A DNA stretch of 64,000 bases. Source: Molanna angustata. Lineage: Eukaryota; Arthropoda; Insecta; Trichoptera; Molannidae. Location of the stretch: positions 11,186,546 to 11,250,545 of the forward strand of contig OY754982.1 of assembly GCA_963576475.1 (NCBI GenBank). Reading direction: 5' to 3'. The notes beneath the pieces are model-generated. The model worked only from the letters and a program-made list of their open reading frames with translations. It searched no databases and was not told the origin of the DNA. The position numbers and the translations under genes were made by a program. Of this stretch, positions 11,518 through 21,260 are shown one piece after another (the first letter of the stretch is position 1; each line of letters starts with the position of its first letter).

Positions 11518-12010
11518 ATTCATACCATCACGGCATATACAAGGTGGGGTAACCAGCGACAGGCGTGAGGGTATGCATAACATTATTAAATAAAGCACGA
11601 CACGTGCGTGTATCCCCACACACCAGTCTCGTCTCGCATATAGGTATGAACTACATTCAGAATGGGTGGTGAACCTCATTGCTGAACTATGTGAGATGTT
11701 ATTGTTGCCTGTTTTTCGATTGCCTGGCTCTTACGGGACACTCGAAAACTATGTTAATATATGTACATAAAAGAGTGGGAGCGTGGTGGAAGGACTATTC
11801 GAAGCCGGTGCCTCACAGTATGCTGTTAAGGATTTCATTATTTTGACGTGGGAGATAAATTTTTGGGAGCAACCCGTGGAAGATAAATTTTAGGTACTAG
11901 GAACTAGTGGGAAATACATTTTATTTGCTGGAAACCCAAGGGAGATAAATTTTCATTTTGCTGGGTACCAAAGGGAGATTATTTTATAACTATGGGTAAT
12001 CATGAGGGTT
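11518..12010. repeat. repeat bounded by RTE-like CCATCACGGCAT, with a GGGAGATAAAT-rich right half
   Basis: The left end TACCATCACGGCATATACAA and the GTAACCAGCGACAGGCGTG block match 37118-37180. The right part repeats the phrase GGGAGATAAATTTT four times with variants, and its end is shared, inverted, with sequence near 8960. It is an old composite repeat, and the borders are approximate. Confidence 0.5.
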
Positions 12011-12374
12011 TTGATTTCACCGTTTGACTGGACTTGCACCCCTGAGCTGACATAAACTATGATTATAGGCCAGAAGACTGGTACATAAAGTGAGATGGAT
12101 CGGAAGTATCACAAACACTTTCAATATTTGAATATATGTAAATCGGATATTAACGACACGCATTTATATAACAGTAAATTATTAGGCGTAGTCCTAGTGA
12201 AGTTAGGATTTTATTTATAAATAATGTAAAAAATATCGAGATGGTATAAATAAACAAATAAATTTACTTTTTGATAACTGTTTCAATTTTCATTCCGAAA
12301 GTATTAAAATTTGTTTTATTGATTGCCATATTGATAGCTATGTTAATGTATTTATATATTTATGGTTATTGAAA

Positions 12375-12530
12375 AACTCAAGGAAGAAGGATGCCTAGAA
12401 GATCTCCCAAAAGATGGAAATACAGGTGATGGGAGTCCACATCGCAAGAGGCAGCAAATTCTACGCAAACATGCCCTAGTGGACTTCAACCAGTCTAAGA
12501 AGAAGACGAAAAATGTAATATATGTAAATC
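12375..12530 (+). pseudogene. LINE C-terminal tail fragment
   Basis: The plus strand reads GRRMPRRSPKRWKYR, a stop, then WESTSQEA. This matches the PPKRW-K-SW-STSQE tail of the RTE-like element at 50780-51190. The fragment ends in a GAAGAAGACG stretch, the usual trinucleotide-rich 3' end of these LINEs. Only the last about 50 codons are present, with internal stops. Confidence 0.6.
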
Positions 12531-12680
12531 TACATGTGCGAGTGTGCTTTTGATGACTAAAAGAAAAGAGTCATTAATATCACAAGAAAAATCTTATTCC
12601 TAATGTTTAAAGCATAGCAAGTTAATAATAAAGTAATAAATAGCAAAATAAAGGAAAGGGTCGAGACATACAATGAATAC

Positions 12681-12809
12681 CTCTGTGAAGAGGTTGGCGG
12701 TGGATGAGGTGTGGCACGAGGTGAAGGAGATGGAGCTGGACTAAGACTTGAAGAACTGTTTGGACTCTCCGACTGCAATGATCCAGTGGACTGATAGTGC
12801 ACTCCTCGT
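12681..12809 (-). CDS. EML: EML-like, exon 4 (Ser/Pro-rich linker)
   Basis: The acceptor is ATGTTTCAG next to 12809 and the donor is AGAG|GTATTC at 12681/12680. Its 129 nt are phase 2 on both sides, so it could be skipped without a frame change. It encodes residues 149-191: RRGVHYQSTGSLQ, then a run of Ser, then alternating SPAPSPSPRATPHPPPTSSQ. This is an intrinsically disordered, phosphorylatable SP-rich segment, typical of EML linkers and other microtubule-associated proteins. A shifted frame here is also open but gives an implausible His/Leu-rich product, and the phase from exon 3 selects the SP-rich frame. Confidence 0.77.
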
Positions 12810-14496
12810 CTGAAACATAACAAAACAAAACATTTGAAAACATAAAATCGGTGGAGACTGGATTTATGGGAATAGTAACACAAGCTCAAAATGAAGAAAT
12901 TTGATCTTAAATAAACGAATATCTCAAATTTGAGAAAAGTTATAAAAGTTTTACTGAATTTAAAATAAACTATAATCTTTAGATTAAAAACAATAGTTCT
13001 ATCATGTTTTGATTGAAAACGATGGCTTTATTAATTTCAAAGACTTGCGGTCTTACTTACTAGATTTCCATAATAGCTTACTAAACGCGCAACTAGATAA
13101 AGCACTGCTAAATAGTTAAGATAGGTTTTAAATAATCTTACTTATAAACGCATGATATACTAAGATATGACTAACTATTTCACTAAATTGCTTACGAACA
13201 CCCTCATTCATTTTTTTCATATGACCGCATTGGTCAAAAAATAGATAAATATATCTAATTTTTGGATAACTGACATCGAAAAATGAAAACAAACACCGTG
13301 TTGTGCCGTGTTGAGTCAATTGAAACACGATAGCGATGAAGAATAACAAGGAAAAAAGATATAAGGATTAAATTTTTCTGTCAGTCTCAAATATGCGACG
13401 GATCATATGTGAAACATCCGCCATTTTGAAATATATGGTATGACGCGTTAGTCAAGCGTTAAACAACCTCTCGACCTGTCCTAACTTGACGTCTACGAAA
13501 TAAAGGTGTAATTAATAAAGATAGTCACGGTTTATCACCAAGTACTATAGGTAGTTTACGTTTATAAGTAAGACGGTTGTAGTTTAATCTTTGTGATGTC
13601 AACAGATAGAGAAAAAATGCATATTATGATCCATCTTCATAGGTTCCCCTAAATTAGTAAAAATGACAGTGCTTTTGGCAAATTTGCTTGGGATAAGAAA
13701 TGACGATCACATTTCTTAGTCTACAACATATACAAAAAACCTTGTGAAAGTATTAATAGCAACATCTACCTTTATAAATATGTGAAGCGAATACTGTGGA
13801 ACCTTTTTAAGCAGAGTGCTAATTGCTAGTACAGCGGTTTTTGAGATTTGGTATAGTCACAGTTTATATGGAGAAGTAGTGCACAAAGAAGCTAAAATTT
13901 ATACATAAATATTAGTGGAACCTAAGAGTGGAACACAAGAAAACAAAAAAATATATTTATTTTTCTCATTATTGAGTATTTTTTGTTTATCTGTATTTTG
14001 AAATTATTATTTATGAATGTAAAATATGTAAAATAAATGTGCATATGCATTTTTCTAAAGGAAATAAAATTATTACCATTATTGAATAATATGTGATACA
14101 ATATAATTATATGTGTTACAAATGAGATAAAAAAAATTACTTTGCGTCAAAGCATAGATAATACTTTTATAATGTCAAACGCAGTTGTTTTAAATATAAA
14201 TACAGAACATGTTGAATAAAAATACATACTCTACTGTGAAACATTATAAATGGTACATAAACAATCACTCTTTGCAATAAGTGAAAAGAAAACTTTGTAT
14301 CTCTTGATGAATACACGACGTTTTTATCATAGATGTCCAAAAACTTTTCAAACATGTTCGGATTTTAACCATAATTAAAAAAAATAAAAACTCACGAAAC
14401 AAGCAAAAATAAATTATACAAAATTCGCGGTGCTGGCAAATACTTGAACTTTGTGATAGAAATAGAAGAAATTCATTATTGAAAAAGTAAACAAAC
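12810..14496 (-). other. EML intron 3
   Basis: This intron of 1687 bp has donor GTTTGT at 14496 and acceptor TTTCAG at 12810. It is AT-rich, and I recognise no repeat family or additional exon in it. The 62-122 codon frames that run from exon 3 into the intron are read-through artefacts. Confidence 0.65.
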
Positions 14497-14650
14497 CTCT
14501 GTGTCAGTGTTCCATTGTTGGGAGTTCCGTGTACTGTGGTTCTCCTGGAGGGGTCTCTGTTTGGAGTTGTCTGGTGGTTATTGCTGGTGTCTGGGGATTT
14601 GTATGTGGGAGTCCTGAGTCTGATATCTTTCATTTGTGAGGGGGTTGTGG
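14497..14650 (-). CDS. EML: EML-like, exon 3 (Thr/Pro-rich linker)
   Basis: The acceptor is TTTTTCAG next to 14650 and the donor is G|GTTTGT at 14497/14496. Its 154 nt enter in phase 1 and leave in phase 2. It encodes residues 98-148, starting STTPSQMKDIRLRTPTYKSP and continuing through an Asn/Thr/Arg-rich stretch to GTPNNGTLTQR. The composition is basic and Ser/Thr/Pro-rich, like the disordered microtubule-binding linker between the EML trimerisation domain and the HELP motif. The frame agrees with exons 2 and 4. The downstream intronic frame stays open for a while but becomes AT-biased, so the donor is the sensible end. The sequence has no domain of its own, and assignment rests on frame, splice sites and position. 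Confidence 0.75.
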
Positions 14651-15654
14651 CTGAAAAATCGAATATATATAAGAAAATGTTTACGCCAATTACAGTAAAT
14701 TATCATAAATGAGCTTTGTCACTAAAACATATACAATTAAAATAAAATCAAGAATTTTCTTCATTGTTTGATCCGCTACACTGAGAAAAATATGAAACGA
14801 TTATTTAAAAATAATAATTTCGTTTGAAAAATCGAAGAATAAAGATTGAAAACGGTGGTATAGAAAGCGAATGTGTTAAATAATTCATTCGAGGTTAAAA
14901 CAAAGTAAAAATATAAAAAATAAATATATATAAAATTGCAAAAAATGCGTCACAAAAGATATTGACAAATTTATTGATTAAAATGACTACCAGTTTTGAA
15001 ACAGCCTCTAAAATTGAAACAGAAACAAAAATTAAGCCCTTGAGCTATTACAGATAGGTACCTATCTGAATTCCCAAAGATATATTTGACAAGGAACGAA
15101 AATGAATGAAATAACCAATAATAATAATGCTGCGTGTTTTTAATGCCAAGGTCAAAAATATAAGGAAGCCTTAATATTTTGCTTATGCAAACAATGACGG
15201 GGATACCGGCAAAATTACCTGACTAAAATAAGACACGGCGGAAGAAAAGTATATTATATTTGGCTTGTTAATATAACGGTGTGGCTACAGTCAATAACAA
15301 GGTATTGCTACAGTTCAACCATTATGGTATATAATTGGAAAAGTTCGCACAGTAGAAAGGTTCGTTTGCTTTGGAAATGTATATCGTGAAAAGGACTTTA
15401 TTATCTCTGGGTGTCTTATTAAGATTTCATCAATGGAATAAGTTGAATAGTTGGAAAAATAATTGGTAAATTTGTACAATTACAATTTAGCAACAGTACT
15501 GGAAAATTAGCGAGAATCTCATTAGAAAATGAAAATGGGTTCAGCAATTTTATCGGTTTTTACGAAAGTATATGGTTTTTTTTACACCAAATTTATTTAT
15601 AATTTGAAACTACATGGATCAGTGGCGCTAACATTTTTAGTTACTTGTATTTTT

Positions 15655-15783
15655 TTTTAATTAAATAATGAATATGTTCTTGTAGTAACGAGTACATATT
15701 ATATATCCTCATACATTCCCTAAACTAAGCGTAAATGCTGGATAATTAACCCAGGGCGCTAACCGCTCTGCTACCACCCATCT
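15655..15783 (-). mobile_element. SINE-2 copy with deleted B box
   Basis: On the minus strand the copy starts GGTAGCAGAGCGGTTAGCGC (A-box region) and runs GCCCTGGGTTAAT. It then jumps to the SINE body TAGTTTAGGGAATGTATGAG and ends near ACAAGAACATATTCATT. The B-box part present at 33236 and 41107 is missing. It is a dead copy. Confidence 0.65.
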
Positions 15784-16060
15784 TAATGTATATAATGGAC
15801 ATAGTTCCTATGAATTTAAGATAGCTCGTTTAGTTCCTTGGCCTTCAACAGGCTCGGGTTCAAATCCTGATTTCAGTCGCTTATTATTATTAAGACTGCA
15901 GTCTGTGTGAGTTAATAAAAATAAGTACCGCAAGGATCAATGTTCGGACCTATATTGTTCAGGCCGTAGGTATAAAAAATCTACTACCTAATTCAAAAGG
16001 AAGGATTTTATTCTTTCACTTTGCCTGTTTCTAAACTGTGTAAGATATTTGTATTTTATG

Positions 16061-16205
16061 TCAACTGCCGCGGTGGCAAACCGTTTGGCTTATGTGTCGG
16101 CATCCTGGATTCGATTCTCATTAGTTTTCACGTTAATTTTGCTACTCTGGACAGTAAATTGTCATTCGGCAATAAACTCGCCAAAAGCGCAGGAAGTACG
16201 AAAGT
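16061..16205 (+). mobile_element. SINE-3 copy abutting EML exon 2
   Basis: The tRNA-like head reads GCCGCGGTGGCAAACCGTTT, then GGCTTATGTG, then a B box at GGATTCGATTC. The body ends with CAATAAACTCGCCAAAAGCG and CAGGAAG. The same head and tail occur at 60446-60643. The copy ends about 30 bases from the 5' splice site of exon 2, on the opposite strand. Confidence 0.65.
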
Positions 16206-16235
16206 GCTTATGATTATATTTAATAGATAACTCAC

Positions 16236-16421
16236 ATCTGGTGGGTGTGTTAGGGGTTGTATGTGTGCCATTACGTGGCGCTTCCAGCAAGGCCAGTCTT
16301 CTAAGGGCGTCTGCCAGGGACGATCGGAGACAGAGCAACTGCTCGCCCTGTTCAAGGGCTCGCCTCTCCAGTGCTCCAACACGGACTGCGAGGCTTCCAC
16401 CTTCAGCCTCCAGCATCTCAT
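16236..16421 (-). CDS. EML: EML-like, exon 2 (coiled-coil trimerisation domain)
   Basis: The exon lies between a polypyrimidine tract ending in TTACAG and a GTGAGT donor (16235 downward). Its 186 nt enter and leave in phase 1. It encodes residues 36-97. Residues about 46-83 form a coiled coil with hydrophobic positions V50, L53, L64, L67, L71 and L78 and the signature SLADALRRLALLE, which closely matches the ALADVLRRLA-type end of the EML trimerisation domain. A Thr/Pro-rich stretch (NGTHTTPNTPTR) follows. This domain sets the oligomeric state of EMLs and is needed for microtubule binding. It is the strongest evidence for the gene's identity. Codon use is GC-richer than the flanking DNA, as expected for selected coding sequence. 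A SINE-3 copy ends only about 30 bases beyond the donor. Confidence 0.87.
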
Positions 16422-16739
16422 CTGTAACAACAAGAAACAAGTATTTAATAATTTGGCTGAGTTTAATAATTTGTGATCATATGCATTGTACAGTAACATG
16501 AAAAGTGTTCTAGTTTTGAAGTTATTTCAAAGTGCATTTTCCAGGCGGATTAATTATCCTTTACAGGAAAATAAACACTGTAAAACATAAATCTAGTTCA
16601 CCGTTCTAAACTAAGTGTAGTCTCAATCCCTGAAATTTAAATATAAAATAAAATTAATATATATATTTGCGTACATAAAAATATTTTTTATTTTATATAT
16701 TTTTTTTATTACATATATTTGCAGACACAAAAAGAGAGA

Positions 16740-17118
16740 TTTCATCTGGAAGAATTAACATATTATGAACATTCCTAGCAAGGTTCGAATCTACAAGAAA
16801 TGTGTTTGTCCTATAATGACTTACGGAATAGAATCCAAAGCATACACGGACCGTATCAAAAACTTACTTGGAACCAGCGAAGTGAAGGTTTTCAGAAACA
16901 TCGCTGGCAAAACCCTTCGTGATAGAGAACGAAACACACAAGGTTTTGGAACGAACACGTGCCGAGAATTGTGGCTGGGGATAATGTTCCCCGGGAAAGC
17001 AGACCTCTAGGACGTCTTCCCGAGAAATGGAAGGACAATTGGCAATCCACGTCATAGGAGAGAATTTGACGCAGTTCTTTAACAGGCCAACAGGCCTAAA
17101 AAAAGAGCAAGAAGCGTT
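16740..17118 (+). pseudogene. RTE-like LINE C-terminal fragment
   Basis: The plus strand reads PSKVRIYKKCVCPIMTYGIE, then KNLLGTSEVKVFRNIAGKTL and RDRERNT. It later continues in other frames with GRLPEKWKDNWQSTS. These are the conserved blocks following the RT domain (C-RP--TYG-E, LL-T-E-K--R-IAG-TLRDR). The minus-strand fragment at 50780-51190 is the same family. Several frameshifts and stops make it inactive. Confidence 0.72.
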
Positions 17119-17209
17119 CATACATATATGATCTCATCCATATATTTATATAAATATTTTCTCATTTATATCTTCACTTATTTCTATTTTATTTTTATTT
17201 TACATTACA

Positions 17210-17411
17210 TCTCTGGCAACTAACAGGTACCATGTCAAATATTAATTAAACACGCACCCAATAATAAGTTGCCACATTTTGGAGACACGATATTAATTGT
17301 CTCACAGAGCCAGACTGAAAACACAATTAAAATCTGTGTCTCCACCGGGAATCGAACCCGGACCCTTGGATCGGCAGTCAGATACCTAACCAACTGAACC
17401 ACGAAGGCCGA
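17210..17411 (-). mobile_element. SINE-1 copy (tRNA-headed)
   Basis: The minus strand starts GTCGGCCTTCGTGGTTCAGT, then TGGTTAGGTATCTGAC (A-box region). It then reads GGGTTCGATTCCCGGTGGAG (B box). The body GTTTTCAGTCTGGCTCTGTG ends CTAACAGG. The head is tRNA-like, but the ends do not pair as an acceptor stem. It lies directly against an RT fragment starting at 17413, so it probably inserted there. Confidence 0.8.
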
Positions 17412-17412
17412 C

Positions 17413-17890
17413 TTTAATCTATTAATATCAGTATTTATTTTAGTTTCCAATTCCATCCACCTTTTTGCACTCACTATAAGGACATTATCATCTGCATATG
17501 ATATTATTTGACCATTTACTTTTATAGAGAATATTTCATTGACAAATAATATGTGCAAAGTAATGTATTTTTATATAATTTGAATGGTGAGGAGACGATT
17601 GTACATACCTAACTATGCACAATAGCCATGCGGGAGATACCTGTTATTGGAGCACTGGAGATACTATGTTTTTTTTGTGTTGTTCAGTGTTCTGTTGGTG
17701 TCCCTGCATATTAAATAAATAAATAAATATATAAATAAACAAATAAAAAAAAAAAATAATAAATAAATAAATATATAAACAGTAGGTACGGGTCCCAAAA
17801 CAGTTCCCTGTGGTATTCCGAAATGTGTGTATCTTTCATCGCTAATTACTTTATTTATTTTTACATATTGTGATCTTTTAATCAAGTAGC
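17413..17890 (-). pseudogene. reverse transcriptase palm fragment (non-LTR)
   Basis: Read downward from 17885, one frame gives SQYVKINKVISDERYTHFGI followed by PQGTVLGP (RT motif with PQG). A low-complexity AAATAAAT stretch interrupts it at about 17700-17775. The frame at 17558-17430 then gives NGQIISYADDNVLIV, the catalytic YADD motif. Order and spacing match a Jockey-superfamily RT. The 3' part is cut by a SINE-1 copy at 17411. Frameshifts and the insertion mean it is non-functional. Confidence 0.72.
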
Positions 17891-17909
17891 TTTTATTTTT
17901 TAATCATTT

Positions 17910-17988
17910 ATGGTCTCCACCGGGAATCGAACACGGGACCTTTGGATCAACAGGCAAACACCTAACCAACTGAGCCACGAAGGCCGAC
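17910..17988 (-). mobile_element. SINE-1 head, truncated
   Basis: Only the tRNA-like head is present: GTCGGCCTTCGTGGCTCAGT, TGGTTAGGTGTTTGCC, then GTGTTCGATTCCCGGTGGAG. The usual body is absent. It lies about 500 bp from the full-length copy, in the same orientation. Confidence 0.72.
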
Positions 17989-18539
17989 AAATAATGACTT
18001 ATCACAAAGTTATTCAGTAAAAATTCCCCGGATAATTTTTATTTCAATAGAAAAACCTGTAGATTCAATTTAACCGTATTTTTTGAATTGTTTGTGAGAT
18101 GGTTTGTATATTTTCATATTCTTATTTATTCTTTGTTCAAATGTAATTCTAATAGTTATTTCTGCTAATCTACACAAAATTATTTATGCGATAAAATTAA
18201 AATTCCTCAGTTGGTAGTCATTTCAAATATGTGGGTAATACTAATGGGGATGGAGACTGCTTGTGAAATTGGTCGTGTGTTTGCGTAAATGAAATATTTG
18301 CATATAGATGGCTGTTTTCGTTTACAAAATGCAAAACATGTCGATTTCAACATTTACATGCATTCATTAAGTATTTTTATTCAGGAATATCAAACATACG
18401 TGTCATATTTATGTGCATTGATACGAAAATAAGTCATAAAACATATAGGTGCTAAACACAATTAAACTCTTTAATATTCAATATAGTATGGTTAGATATA
18501 TTTATGAATAAAATTAAAAAACACATATTTAGATCAAAA

Positions 18540-19065
18540 AGAGAATAAGAAAAAATGGAGCGGTTACAAAATACATACGTTCGCTATATATTTAATTTGA
18601 AAAAAATTGACCATATATCGGAATACCGAACTCTTTTAAGGTGGTTGTCAATCAGGCAACGTAGGAACCTATATTTCCTCACACTTCTATACAAGGTCTT
18701 AAACAACACCAACGCTCCAGTTTATCTAAGAAATCAATTTCACTTCCTCTCAGAACTTGGGTTGCCTCTTCGTTCAAATACTGAAAGAACGCTCAGTATC
18801 CCAGTACACAATACTTCATTTTCACCATATCTTTCTCTATACAAGCAGCCCGTCTTTGAAATCACATCCCATCAAAACTTCGAGTCTCATTAACACTTTA
18901 AATTTGAGGAATTATTTCATTACACATAACTCTTAAATTTGTCTCCTTATTCTATCCTTGCCCCCCCCCCCCCTCTCTTCTGTCCCCTCCGTTTGTTTAT
19001 TGTTTTTGTTTATATGTATTTATATTTTCATTATATGTTTTATTCATATAAATTGTTGGTACGTA
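18540..19065 (+). pseudogene. CR1-like LINE 3' end (RT C-terminus)
   Basis: The frame 18555-18893 encodes MERLQNTYVRYIFNLKKIDH, then RQRRNLYFLTLLYKVLNN and GLPLRSNTERTLSIPVHNTS. Block by block it matches the end of the reverse transcriptase at 56802-58484 (LERLQN-C-R-IF-LKK, GLPLRS, LSIP-HNT). The last about 30 residues of the family are lost by a frameshift. The 3' UTR that follows has a poly-C run and a TTTATATTT-rich end. It is a 5'-truncated insertion. Confidence 0.78.
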
Positions 19066-19117
19066 TCTGAATCTGAATCAAAAGGATTAAGGAAATGCTT
19101 AAAAGGGAATATTTTTT

Positions 19118-19480
19118 GGCGCTGCTCAGGGATGACATCTGTGCGAGAACACTGTCACCTCGTTTATAAGGACTGTTGCATTCATTGTATACAAATAAAC
19201 CAACATCTTGATAGATGGCGTTACAAAATGGTTTCTTCGTTACTTCATAGATGGCAATAGTAAGAATGTCCTATTTTCAGGTGATCTGTTACACATTATT
19301 CAAATATATAGAACTTTCAAAATTGCATTGATAAGGGAACTCAATAAGAAGGCATAATTGGAGAACATCGCGCAAGCGCATAATGTGGTCATGTAAACCA
19401 GCCGATGACAGGTCGCAAGCCCTATAGGTGCCTTGAGTTCCTGGTTCTTCTATTGAGATGTTAAATGTTTGTCAAAAATA
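19118..19480 (+). repeat. REP-A interspersed repeat, copy 2
   Basis: The copy starts GGCGCTGCTCAGGGATGACA, passes CCAGCCGATGACAGGTCGCA, and ends TTCTATTGAGATGTTAAATG with TTTGTCAA. It matches copy 1 over its whole length in the same orientation. Confidence 0.82.
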
Positions 19481-20024
19481 ATATATATAATAATATTTAC
19501 ATGCCACCACAATTAGAAGTCCATTACGCAATAATGAATTATCATAATATTTACATATTCACTTGCATACATACATGCAAACACATACACACTCACATAC
19601 ATATGTACATTAGGAAGAAAAGTTTATAACAATGTTAAGTTGCTTTGTAAATATCGCTTAAATACCCCAGATGATTCAGAAAAAAATAACTAGTTCCACA
19701 GAATCTATTAAATTTGGAGCAAGCTCTTGTGATAAACAATTTTTGGTGTAATTATTACGTACTGTCGGGATACTAAAGAGATTATTTTTTGTCTTTTTAT
19801 ATGTAAATCATATTCCAATTTCACGGTTAGAAGTATGAGATTTGACAGCTACATTTGAGTCGTCTCAATCGCAAAAAAATAGGTGCAGTATTATGGTACG
19901 ATTGACAAATTAAAACATAAATAGCCATTGCTGCATTTGATGTTCAAATTACATCCTTACAATAATTTTATGAAGAATATGTATTAAAATACAAAGTAGT
20001 CAAAAAAGTAACGTAACAACTTAC

Positions 20025-20130
20025 GCCATGCTGCATAAACATCTCCCATCGTATCTGGAGGGCTGTTGAGGGACGGTGAAGGGTCGCCACTTGTGACAGA
20101 CCCTGTCGAGCTTCCTCCGCCACCGTTCAT
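20025..20130 (-). CDS. EML: EML-like microtubule-associated protein, exon 1 (start codon)
   Basis: This is the first coding exon of a five-exon gene model. The ATG at 20130-20128 has A at -3, and an in-frame TAA lies about 15 bases upstream, so translation should start here. The exon encodes 35 codons plus one base, beginning MNGGGGSSTGSVTSGDPSPS and ending in DVYAAW. It ends at a consensus GTAAGT donor (20024 downward), intron phase 1. Joined to the next exon it continues straight into the coiled coil, as in EML1-4, where a short Ser/Asp-rich lead precedes the trimerisation domain. EML proteins bind and stabilise microtubules and spindles. Whether an untranslated exon lies further upstream cannot be read here. 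The family assignment comes from exon 2; this exon alone would not be diagnostic. Confidence 0.78.
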
Positions 20131-20374
20131 TATGATGCCGAACTTTTATTTGTGCACTTTACTTCCTTACTGTCTCTGACATCTTCATACACTTTCCCAC
20201 AAGTTTCAACATTTTAATATTATGCTACACTGAAATCCCGATGTACAGACTGTCCCGCATTTCTAAATGAACTGACGGATTGAATGCCCATTATAAAATA
20301 CTTGACTAATTCAATTGTTCGGTTAGATTTTGGAAGTTATTGTGCGTTACTAATTTCACCACCATTCGCGTATT

Positions 20375-20790
20375 CTGGGAGTTGTATTCTACCCCTTTAC
20401 AGCGTTCGACGAAACATGTAGGTACCTAAATCTCAGAGAGTCCCCTGAATTAGTAATCTCGGCACCAAGGTGCAAAAAGAACATGTATGTGAATGTAAGC
20501 AGAGGTTTGGTCGGGGTATTAACGGAACAGACACGAATTGGAGAAGGCAAATCGAGAGGAGAATCGGTAAAGATATTTCCATAAGTTTTCGTGCAGTAAA
20601 TTGAACTCCAAAAGTCTGGATTTCTAACATGGAAGCTCTTGATATTATTCAAGAATCTTGAAACGTAAAATACAGTCAGATATAAATAGTTAATAACGGA
20701 GTGGAAAAAGGAGCATTTCCAGACCAAAATCAAGACAGCTTGACTAGAGGGACTTGGGATCTCTGCAAGTGAAAGAGGCATAATTTGGTT
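20375..20790 (-). repeat. dispersed repeat, possibly a LINE C-terminal remnant
   Basis: The block AATCTCGGCACCAAGGTGCA followed by AAAAGAACATG recurs at 33110-33180 with substitutions (TTTCGGCACCATAGTGCAAA). The minus strand is open for 130 codons ending GAEITNSGDSLRFRYLHVSS. The recurrence argues that this is a transposable-element tail and not an EML upstream exon. Confidence 0.45.
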
Positions 20791-20987
20791 ACAACATTTA
20801 AAACATTATATATTAAAACCGCCTAATAGACTATGTTATCACGTGCGGTAGAAATCATATACGTGATTTAAATTATCGCAAACCGAAAATTAGTTGATTT
20901 TTTACATTTTAAGAATAAACCTGACGTAAAATGAAAAACCATCACGTATTAAGATTGATGTGTTTAACGGTAACTTTGTGGTGGTCC

Positions 20988-21260
20988 ATGATAACAATAA
21001 TAATGGTGCAAATACTTGGGTTGGGTTGTTTTAACAAAAGTATCAGTAAAAGTATAGTTAAAATACTTTGATTTCATAAAATTGTTCAAAATTGTGTTGT
21101 TTGAAGGTATTAGATTTCAATGAAACAACCAAAAGTATTGTACAATTTTATGAAATCAAAGTATTTTAACTTAACTATACAATTACTGATACTTTCGTTC
21201 GAGAAACACAGCCTTGAGTGATATTTAGCAAAGTTTTTGCACCATTATTATTGTTACCAT
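20988..21260. mobile_element. palindromic MITE, long form
   Basis: The outer inverted ends read ATGATAACAATAATAATGGT then GCAA at the left and TTGCACCATTATTATTGTTA then CCAT at the right. Inner arms (AGTATCAGT..., TTTGATTTCATAAAATTG and their complements) extend the palindrome to about 21040-21195. There is no coding capacity. A much shorter derivative with the same ends lies at 62900-62985. Confidence 0.8.

Larger units (their letters stand above)
10257..12680 (-). other. EML intron 4
   Basis: This intron of 2424 bp is bounded by the GTATTC donor at 12680 and the CAAG acceptor at 10257. It contains a REP-A copy (10591-10971), an RTE-tail-bounded repeat (11518-12010) and a LINE tail (12375-12530). 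The rest is AT-rich sequence with no recognisable content. Confidence 0.65.
14651..16235 (-). other. EML intron 2
   Basis: This intron of 1585 bp has donor GTGAGT at 16235 and acceptor TTTTTCAG at 14651. It holds a SINE-2 copy (15655-15783), a SINE-3 copy (16061-16205), and a possible further tRNA-like scrap at 15834-15881 with the B-box-like GGTTCAAATCC. The remainder is AT-rich and featureless. Confidence 0.65.
16422..20024 (-). other. EML intron 1
   Basis: This intron of 3603 bp has donor GTAAGT at 20024 and acceptor TTACAG at 16422. Most of it is transposon-derived: RT fragments at 16740-17118, 17413-17890 and 18540-19065, SINE-1 copies at 17210-17411 and 17910-17988, and REP-A at 19118-19480. 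A poly-C run of 14 bases lies at about 18960-18973. Confidence 0.65.

Noticed and set aside
14265..14633. 122-codon frame from exon 3 through the intron as an independent protein
   Set aside because: The coding character stops at the donor near 14497, and the rest is AT-rich intron.
15834..15881. Possible additional tRNA-like SINE head with GGTTCAAATCC
   Set aside because: Only a B-box-like phrase is present, with no A box and no second copy in the window.
17338..17411. Functional tRNA genes (also at 17910, 22722, 25187, 32363, 33236, 41107, 60446)
   Set aside because: They have A- and B-box-like parts but no pairing acceptor stem. The same bodies follow the heads in several copies, so they are SINE heads.
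20389..20781. 130-codon minus-strand frame as an upstream EML exon
   Set aside because: Part of it recurs at 33005-33185, so it is dispersed repeat sequence. Exon 1 has an in-frame stop just upstream of its ATG.
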